A stretch of 9,703 bases of DNA from Clostridiales bacterium (GTDB taxonomy: Bacteria; Bacillota; Clostridia; Oscillospirales; Oscillospiraceae): NCBI GenBank assembly GCA_018374635.1, contig JAHAEW010000099.1, forward strand, positions 1 to 9,703. Reading direction: 5' to 3'. The position numbers were made by a program, and so were the translations under genes. Below, one piece after another: positions 5,307-9,703 of the stretch. Numbering within the stretch: the stretch's first letter is position 1; every line of letters starts with the position of its first letter. The notes below the pieces were generated by a model. It saw only the letters and a list, made by a program, of their open reading frames with translations. It was not told the DNA's origin and searched no databases.

Positions 5307-8137
5307 CCGGATACCTCCTGGGGCTTGGTGGTCATGATCTTGTAAAGCTCTGTGTTTTTGGGAAAGCGGTCAATGAAGGGCAGAATGACGTTGCCGTAGA
5401 ACAGCAGCCCCTCTCCCTCGCCGGAGTGGGTCACATAGGAGAGCTGGTGGGGGCTGATGTTGAGATGCTTGGCTAAAATCTGCCGGTCTCCCGCCGCCTG
5501 ATTGAGCATGTAAATGAAGTCCGAGTTCTCAAAGATATTCTCGACCTCCCGGCTGCTCAAAAGGTTCTTGACATTCTGTGTGATGCCGGTGGGAATACCG
5601 CCCCATTTTCGGAACCGCGCCCAAATCTCCACAGAATACGCGGCGGTCTGTTCCTCCGCCAGAAGGAGATGAAATTCATCCATATAGTAACGGGTGTACT
5701 TCCCGGCAGCGCGGTTTTCCGTCACGCGCCCCCATACCTGGTCCTGAACAATGAGCATCCCCAGCTTTTTGAGCTGCTTGCCAAGGCCCTTGATGTCGTA
5801 GCAGACGATCCGGTTGTTTACATCTACATTCGTCCTGTGATTGAACACATTAAGGGACCCCGACACATAAATCTCCAGCGCCGTGGCGATGCGGCGGGCT
5901 TCCCGCTCCTCCTGTTCCAGCAGGCATTGGTACAGGTCGCCCAGGATGGGGATATTTTCGGGCTTCGGGTCGTTCAAGTACGGCTGGTAAATGATGCGCA
6001 CACAGCGGTCAATCACCGTTTTTTCCACGGGTTCAAGCCCATCCCGATTGCCCACGATCAGCTCACACAGAGAGAGGATAAAGTCCGCTTTCAGCGACAG
6101 GGGGTTATCATCATCAGAGTAGTTCATGTTAATATCCATGGGATTGATATAATCCGTGCTGGTGGGAGCAATACGGATCACCTGACCGTCCAATCGCTCG
6201 ACCAGGGGGAAATACTCGCCCTCCGGGTCACAGATGAAAATATCATCCGTGGTGAGCAGAAATGCGTTGGTGATCTCGCGCTTGGCGGAGAAGGACTTGC
6301 CGCTGTTATGGACGATCAGCCCGTTTTCCAGCAGGAAGTTGAGGTGCCGGGGCACGGACAGGTCATAGACCGGGACCTTCTCCGCCAGCTTCAGGAAGGA
6401 CACCCGTACAGCCACGTGGCCGCCGCTGAGACGCTGGCCCTCCCGGATGTGTCCGGCCTCCACAAACCGGCCAGCCGCATCCATGATAAGGTGGGTGTCC
6501 GTACAGCGCAGAGTGGTCCCGTCCTCCAGCTCGATCATCTTCAGCTCGTCCGCGTACTTCTCAATGCGAATATCCCTGGCACGGGCCGCCACGATTTTGC
6601 CGGTGCGCTCGTCATAGGCTTGCACCATGGTTTCCTCCACACCCTGTTCTTCCAGTTCCGCAAAACTCACAGCGAAACCGTCCGCCAGCCGGACGCGGGT
6701 ATCGCCGGTGAAGCAGCCGGGGGTGCCGAGAATGAGGCCGTTGGGGTTTTTGAGCAGCTTCCGGTCCACCATGATAAGGTTGTTGGACAGGGCGTTGATG
6801 CCGTAGTACAGGGCCTCCGGGCTGGTCTGGAACAGCTCCTGCGTGGTAAAGGGCACAAAAATAGCGGTGCTGGACGAGGTAAGCCCCCGCTGTATCTCCA
6901 CCTGATTGAGACCCAGGGGCAGGCAGCTCATCAGCCCTTCCTCTGGCTGAAGGTCCAGCGGCACCAGACGGCAGTTGTGCTTCTGCGCGATGGAACCGGC
7001 CTGGAACATGTTGTTGTCCAGCTGCTTCCGGCTCTCCGCCGTGTTCATCAGCAGGAACGTCACCAGGAACATGCGCTCATTCCGGCTCTGGAGGTCTTGC
7101 AGCAGCTTCTTGGCCTCCTCGCCGTAGGTGGCAAGGTCCGAGGGGATGATGTCCATGTCATACCCGGCCCGGACCGCTTTTTTCTGTTCCTCGATCTTGG
7201 TGCGGTCCAGGTCGGTGATCTTACGCTTGATGGTCTTGATGGCGCTGACCTGATCCACAGACTGGACGTGCATGGACACCACAAGACTGGACTCCATATC
7301 CAGAAAATCCGCCAGAATACGGTCATTCAGCTCCGGGGCCAGAATTTGGAGGAAGGACACCGCGCCAAACTTCCGGCCCATGCGGAAGGTCTTGCCGCCC
7401 GGAAATTCCAGGGGCGTGGGGGCGATGAAGTCCTTGGTAGACAGGCCGGAGGGGGCCAGCCAGTCCCAGGAAAAGCGGAACGGCTCCGGCTCATCCATGT
7501 GGAAGATACCGTGCAGCAGGCACAGGCGCTCCGTGCCGTTGAGGGGCGCGGCGGACACGCCCAGCCGCTTGAAGTGGTTGAGCAAATCGGTCTCGATGCG
7601 CTCCAGCCGAGGCTTGGCCGACTGGATACTCTCCGCGTCGATGCCGAAGGTGAGGTACTTGGTCTTGACCAGACCATTATTCCCTCGGGCAAGCTGGTTT
7701 TGCAGCATTTCCGTGTACTCCGCCCGGATGCTGTCAAAATCGTCTCCCTGGGGTGGAATGACGATACGCTTCTCATAGCTCTCCCTGGTGGCGGCCAGAT
7801 TGAGGAAGGAAAATTGGAAGCGGATGGAGCTGTCAAAATAATTCAGGAAATCACTCCACCCCTCGAAAATGGCCGCCTTGTCCTCGTTCTGACTGAGCTG
7901 GTAATTGATGTCCTGAAACTGCACCGTCTTGGTGTAGTAGGTGTCCGTGACCCGGCAAACGCCGTCCGGCCACATACGTTGATAGGGGATGCTGTCTTGG
8001 GCGGACAGCTCCTTTTTATCGGTCCGGGCCGCCCTGCGGATGGCCGCGTCGATCTCCCGGCGCTCGGCGCGGGTCAGCCTGCGGCGGCCTTTTCCCGTCG
8101 CGTCCTTGGCGGGCGTCTGTTTTTTTGCCTTGAACAA
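5303..8137 (-). CDS. virB4: VirB4-like conjugation ATPase (CD1110 type) with an intein
   Basis: The cytoplasmic ATPase that energises assembly and transport in the ICE type IV secretion system. It has 944 residues as encoded. The N-terminal VirB4/TraE domain runs to about 440 (conserved GVCRVTDTYYTKTVQFQDINYQ near 59-80). The ATPase domain begins at LILGTPG (468-474), is interrupted by a 137-residue intein (475-611) and resumes with SGKSFSAKRE. Walker B is RYYMDEFHLLL (816-826, D820-E821), and GITQNVKNLL (851-860) follows. Spliced length would be 807 residues, close to intein-free relatives. The start is TTG 8137, with GGGAGGTG (8152-8145) 7 bases upstream; it lies inside the PrgI gene. The stop overlaps the hydrolase start. 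Without splicing, the Walker A motif does not exist. Confidence 0.95.
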   Translation of the reverse strand: MFKAKKQTPAKDATGKGRRRLTRAERREIDAAIRRAARTDKKELSAQDSIPYQRMWPDGVCRVTDTYYTKTVQFQDINYQLSQNEDKAAIFEGWSDFLNYFDSSIRFQFSFLNLAATRESYEKRIVIPPQGDDFDSIRAEYTEMLQNQLARGNNGLVKTKYLTFGIDAESIQSAKPRLERIETDLLNHFKRLGVSAAPLNGTERLCLLHGIFHMDEPEPFRFSWDWLAPSGLSTKDFIAPTPLEFPGGKTFRMGRKFGAVSFLQILAPELNDRILADFLDMESSLVVSMHVQSVDQVSAIKTIKRKITDLDRTKIEEQKKAVRAGYDMDIIPSDLATYGEEAKKLLQDLQSRNERMFLVTFLLMNTAESRKQLDNNMFQAGSIAQKHNCRLVPLDLQPEEGLMSCLPLGLNQVEIQRGLTSSSTAIFVPFTTQELFQTSPEALYYGINALSNNLIMVDRKLLKNPNGLILGTPGCFTGDTRVRLADGFAVSFAELEEQGVEETMVQAYDERTGKIVAARARDIRIEKYADELKMIELEDGTTLRCTDTHLIMDAAGRFVEAGHIREGQRLSGGHVAVRVSFLKLAEKVPVYDLSVPRHLNFLLENGLIVHNSGKSFSAKREITNAFLLTTDDIFICDPEGEYFPLVERLDGQVIRIAPTSTDYINPMDINMNYSDDDNPLSLKADFILSLCELIVGNRDGLEPVEKTVIDRCVRIIYQPYLNDPKPENIPILGDLYQCLLEQEEREARRIATALEIYVSGSLNVFNHRTNVDVNNRIVCYDIKGLGKQLKKLGMLIVQDQVWGRVTENRAAGKYTRYYMDEFHLLLAEEQTAAYSVEIWARFRKWGGIPTGITQNVKNLLSSREVENIFENSDFIYMLNQAAGDRQILAKHLNISPHQLSYVTHSGEGEGLLFYGNVILPFIDRFPKNTELYKIMTTKPQEVSG
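6305..6715 (-). other. Mini-intein in the VirB4 Walker A motif (137 aa)
   Basis: This in-frame insert covers VirB4 residues 475-611. Numbered within the intein: block A is C1-FTGDTRVRLADG; block B is TLRCTDTHLIM, with T72 and H75 forming TxxH; block F is VPVYDLSVPRHLNF; block G is ENGLIVHN, ending in His136-Asn137. The +1 residue is Ser612. These are the parts of a class 1 intein that splices through Cys1, Ser+1 and Asn cyclisation. The exteins rejoin as GTPG + SGKS, an intact Walker A. There is no room for a homing endonuclease, so this is a mini-intein. Block F often has His directly before NF; here that place is Leu599, with His598 one residue earlier. Inteins commonly lodge in P-loops; splicing itself is inferred. 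Confidence 0.93.
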
Positions 8138-8489
8138 TGCGATACACCTCCCGGTCTAATTGGTCCTGCCGCGCAAGGGCGGCGTAAAAGTTGTTGGTCT
8201 TATAGGGGCGCTTCTTGGGGCGTAGGAAGTACAGACGGACAAACTGCCGGACCACCTTTTCCAGCGGCTGGCCGTTGCGCTCGTACATCGCCAGAAAGAA
8301 AAACGGAAGCATGGTGAGCACCATCATCAGAGCGGCGGTGCTGGTGCCCAGGCTGCCCCGGAGGAAAAAGAACAGCGGAACGCCGATGAGCGCGCCGCCG
8401 CCAAAGCAGATCAGTTGCCGCTTCGTCAGGTTGAAAGCGACCTTCGTTTTTACTTTTGTCAGGTCCTTGGGGACCGGAACATAGGCCAT
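8016..8489 (-). CDS. PrgI family membrane protein
   Basis: A 157-residue protein matching the PrgI family, the small membrane component found just upstream of VirB4 in Gram-positive conjugation systems and regarded as VirB3-like. MAYVPVPKDLTKVKTKVAF and LTKRQLICFG are characteristic. There are two membrane segments, about 27-44 (CFGGGALIGVPLFFFL) and 50-68 (STAALMMVLTMLPFFFLAM), then a basic cytoplasmic part with RLYFLRPKKRPYKTNNFYAAL. The ATG at 8489 has a purine-rich SD (GGAAAGGGTGA) close upstream; an in-frame TTG at 8513 overlaps the VirB6 stop but lacks an SD. The last 40 or so residues, rich in Arg, Gly and Pro, overlap the VirB4 start by 122 bases in another frame and may be non-functional. 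Confidence 0.88.
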   Translation of the reverse strand: MAYVPVPKDLTKVKTKVAFNLTKRQLICFGGGALIGVPLFFFLRGSLGTSTAALMMVLTMLPFFFLAMYERNGQPLEKVVRQFVRLYFLRPKKRPYKTNNFYAALARQDQLDREVYRIVQGKKTDARQGRDGKRPPQADPRRAPGDRRGHPQGGPDR

Positions 8490-8509
8490 AAAATCACCCT
8501 TTCCATTGG

Positions 8510-9379
8510 TCAATGGGCATTGAATACGGAACGGGCCATGCTGCCCGTCTTAAAGAGCGTGAAGCACAGCAGCACCGTGTAGCCCATGCACGTCCAGATG
8601 GCATAGCTCACATCACCGTCCAGGGCAATGTTCTGCACCAATACCGCGTAGATGGCAACACATACAATGATAAGGAACGCTTGGAAGCCCAGGGCAAACA
8701 GGCTGCGCAGGTAGTTTTGACCCATCTGGCCCCACTCGTGGTTCATCATAGTTGCCATGGGGACAGGGGCCAAAGATGTGACCAAATATATCTCAATCAT
8801 TCTCCCGAATGTAATAATGAAAATGCAGATCACCAGCGCCCACATGGTCATGCCCACAAAGAGGGATTGGAACCACAGGCCGAACAGCGGCCCCAGGTCC
8901 ATCTCCATCAGCCGGGCCTCCAGGTCTGCGGTCACGCTGGATATGTCGATGGCGGCGTCTCCTATAATAACGCCGGAGGCGTTATTCACCACACCCTGCG
9001 CCAAGTCAAAGACCCCCATCACAATGTCCCAGGTGTTGGTGACGATGAGGATTGCGCAGGCGGATTTGAAAATCCACTTGAAGAACACCGCGCTTTCAAT
9101 GTCGTGAAAGTTATTCTTATCTACAATGAGCTGGATCAGCTCCAGCGTCATCACAAAGGCCAGAATCACCCCGGCTATGGGCACCATGACCGTCTCCGAA
9201 AGGTTCTGGATCATGCTGAAAATATCGCCGTTCCACGCCTGGGGGGTAAGTCCGACCTGCTCGGAGACCTCACCGACCTTCTGGTTGACCGCATCGAACA
9301 TGCCGGTCAGGTTGCCCATAATGCCGCCGACCAGAATTTCTTTCAGCCAGTCAGTGAGGACCTGTATGATAAAATCCAA
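8510..9379 (-). CDS. VirB6/TrbL-like conjugation membrane protein (CD1112 type)
   Basis: A 289-residue polytopic membrane protein at the VirB6/TrbL position of the ICE operon. Hydrophobic segments lie at about 62-86 (VMVPIAGVILAFVMTLELI), 101-123, 168-190 (GLWFQSLFVGMTMWALVICIF), 195-212, 225-249 and 258-276. LAPVPMATMMNHEWGQMGQN (203-222) is the conserved loop I associate with this family. VirB6 proteins line the inner-membrane part of the DNA path. The start is TTG at 9379-9377, with AGGAGG (9394-9389) 9 bases upstream. It is separated from the Maff2 remnant by an 81-base gap holding a stem-loop and followed 20 bases later by PrgI. Confidence 0.88.
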   Translation of the reverse strand: MDFIIQVLTDWLKEILVGGIMGNLTGMFDAVNQKVGEVSEQVGLTPQAWNGDIFSMIQNLSETVMVPIAGVILAFVMTLELIQLIVDKNNFHDIESAVFFKWIFKSACAILIVTNTWDIVMGVFDLAQGVVNNASGVIIGDAAIDISSVTADLEARLMEMDLGPLFGLWFQSLFVGMTMWALVICIFIITFGRMIEIYLVTSLAPVPMATMMNHEWGQMGQNYLRSLFALGFQAFLIIVCVAIYAVLVQNIALDGDVSYAIWTCMGYTVLLCFTLFKTGSMARSVFNAH

Positions 9380-9416
9380 GGGTAGGCACCTCCTCTCAGG
9401 CTGTTAGGATAGAGGG

Positions 9417-9449
9417 GGCCACGTCCGGTTTTCTGAACCGGACGCGGCC
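9417..9449 (-). promoter_or_regulatory. Stem-loop between the Maff2 remnant and VirB6
   Basis: GGCCACGTCCGGTT (9417-9430) pairs with AACCGGACGCGGCC (9436-9449) across a 5-base loop: 14 pairs, one of them a G-U type. It follows the Maff2 stop by 11 bases and precedes the VirB6 SD by about 22. No U-run follows on either strand, so it is not a standard intrinsic terminator. It may protect or process the mRNA between a highly expressed small gene and the rest of the operon; this is inference. Confidence 0.6.
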
Positions 9450-9460
9450 ACATCACTCCT

Positions 9461-9547
9461 TTATCCAAACAAGCCTGAAAGCAGGGGCACCAGCACCATG
9501 CCGACGATCCCGACGCCCGCGCCCGCCATGAGCTGTTTTATCCCCAA
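9461..9547 (-). pseudogene. C-terminal remnant of a Maff2-family membrane protein
   Basis: 28 codons are readable before a TAA at 9463-9461: LGIKQLMAGAGVGIVGMVLV, then PLLSGLFG. This closely matches my memory of the C-terminus of Maff2 proteins, the small two-helix membrane proteins encoded between the VirD4 and VirB6 genes in Tn1549/CTn-like ICEs. Immediately upstream in frame is a TAA stop (9550-9548), and the sequence beyond is unrelated. The N-terminal half (about 40-45 residues with the first helix), its start codon and its SD are absent, so this is a 5'-truncated remnant. It marks the right-hand edge of the conserved ICE segment. Confidence 0.8.
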
Positions 9548-9559
9548 TTAGGTGTAAAA
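9536..9559. repeat. Imperfect palindrome at the Maff2 breakpoint; possible attachment site
   Basis: TTTTA-TCCCC-AATT-AGGTG-TAAAA is an imperfect dyad with 9 of 12 symmetric base pairs matching, centred between 9547 and 9548. That is where resemblance to Maff2 ends. Serine-recombinase attachment sites are typically short imperfect palindromes cut at the centre. With a possible serine recombinase start at the other broken edge, a recombination site is plausible but unproven. Confidence 0.35.
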
Positions 9560-9619
9560 CTCTGCTCGATGGCGGGCGGCGGCGTACAAAAAATCTATAT
9601 GGTGTTTTTTAAGAGAACC

Positions 9620-9650
9620 GTCCCGGCGGGACAGGTCAGGCAGTGACCTG
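9620..9650. repeat. Two adjacent inverted repeats at the end of the right-edge gene
   Basis: GTCCC-GGC-GGGAC (9620-9632) and CAGGTCA-GGCAG-TGACCTG (9632-9650) are both perfect inverted repeats, and they share one base. The second spans the stop codon of the right-edge frame. On the minus strand the pair is followed by GGTTCTCTT, a poor U-tract, so it could be a weak terminator. The remaining stretch to the breakpoint (9560-9619) holds no gene that I can see. Confidence 0.45.
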
Positions 9651-9703
9651 TTCCACCTCCGGGATGGGTTTGAGATTAAAATGAATTTCGATAGAAATGT
9701 GTC
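9636..9703 (-). CDS. C-terminal end of an unidentified protein entering from the right edge
   Basis: A minus-strand frame enters at the window edge and ends at TGA 9638-9636; 21 residues are visible (HISIEIHFNLKPIPEVEQVT, then A). The alternating hydrophobic strand followed by a Pro/Glu tail reads like a genuine protein C-terminus, and other frames here look poorer. It may be the last strand of a recombinase-like protein, but this is weak and I do not claim a family. The gene ends 88 bases before the Maff2 breakpoint, in the same direction as the conjugation genes. Confidence 0.4.
   Translation of the reverse strand, partial: HISIEIHFNLKPIPEVEQVTA

Noticed and set aside
3678..5345. Long plus-strand open frame of about 555 codons opposite the NlpC/P60 gene
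   Set aside because: It is a GC-rich mirror of the hydrolase gene with low-complexity His/Gly/Leu/Val composition and no recognisable domain. The minus-strand frame has a clear catalytic domain and SD.
6305..6715. The VirB4 insert as a Hint toxin-maturation domain or an ordinary domain insertion
   Set aside because: A stand-alone Hint or BIL domain would not sit inside a P-loop with both flanks rejoining to a perfect Walker A and a +1 Ser. An intein fits every position.
5303..8137. VirB4 as a disrupted pseudogene because Walker A is broken
   Set aside because: The frame is open throughout, the insert is an exact multiple of three with intein motifs, and Walker B and downstream motifs are intact.
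5669..8317. Long plus-strand open frame of about 880 codons opposite VirB4
   Set aside because: It is antisense to a well-recognised ATPase, spans its intein and extends into PrgI; its composition is typical of a shadow frame, and no SD or family motif is seen.
8513..9385. Plus-strand open frame of 290 codons opposite VirB6
   Set aside because: It mirrors the membrane protein gene almost exactly, is unusually His- and Gln-rich and shows no hydrophobic or domain pattern.
1..9703. CRISPR array, tRNA or rRNA genes, origin of transfer
   Set aside because: I saw no regularly spaced repeats, cloverleaf or rRNA-like sequence. No relaxase gene or convincing nic-like site was found.

Overview
The window looks like a piece of an integrative and conjugative element (ICE) of the Tn1549 / Clostridioides difficile CTn type (CD1107-CD1113 gene families). 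The host is probably a fairly GC-rich gut Clostridia species. This rests on family resemblance and gene order, because no rRNA or host marker gene is present. Nearly all of the conjugation genes lie on the minus strand and read from right to left.

Layout in transcription order. At 9461-9547 is only the last 28 codons of a Maff2-type membrane protein, cut off at an imperfect palindrome. It is followed by a VirB6/TrbL-like membrane protein (8510-9379), a PrgI-family membrane protein (8016-8489), a VirB4-like conjugation ATPase (5303-8137), an NlpC/P60 cell-wall hydrolase of the CD1108 type (3651-5306), a small DUF4315 coiled-coil protein (3385-3636), a DUF4366 (CD1107-type) surface protein (2682-3398) and a 60-residue Cys-rich protein (2503-2685). 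Most junctions are overlapping or nearly so, which indicates one operon. The hydrolase opens a path through the wall, VirB4 powers assembly and transport, and PrgI and VirB6 form the inner-membrane part of the type IV secretion channel.

The most notable feature is in the VirB4-like ATPase. Its Walker A motif is split by a 137-residue in-frame insert (6305-6715) with the hallmarks of a mini-intein: Cys at position 1, a TxxH block B, a C-terminal His-Asn and a +1 Ser. Removing it restores the P-loop GTPGSGKS exactly. The ATPase should therefore be inactive until the protein splices.

A plus-strand cassette (about 1519-2504) sits between the Cys-rich gene and topB. It has its own promoter with a palindrome over the -10 box, a YefM/Phd-type antitoxin, a RelE/ParE-type toxin, a small MNT-type nucleotidyltransferase and a strong intrinsic terminator. 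It looks like a self-contained addiction module.

Topoisomerase III (topB, 40-1482, minus) keeps its TOPRIM motifs and catalytic Tyr but is cut off near position 100. It runs into an AT-rich foreign sequence where a new gene starts at 43 with its own ribosome binding site. The 14 residues visible resemble the start of large serine recombinases. The right edge likewise carries the end of an unrelated reading frame (9636-9703). The ICE segment is therefore broken on both sides, probably by nested mobile elements or recombination.
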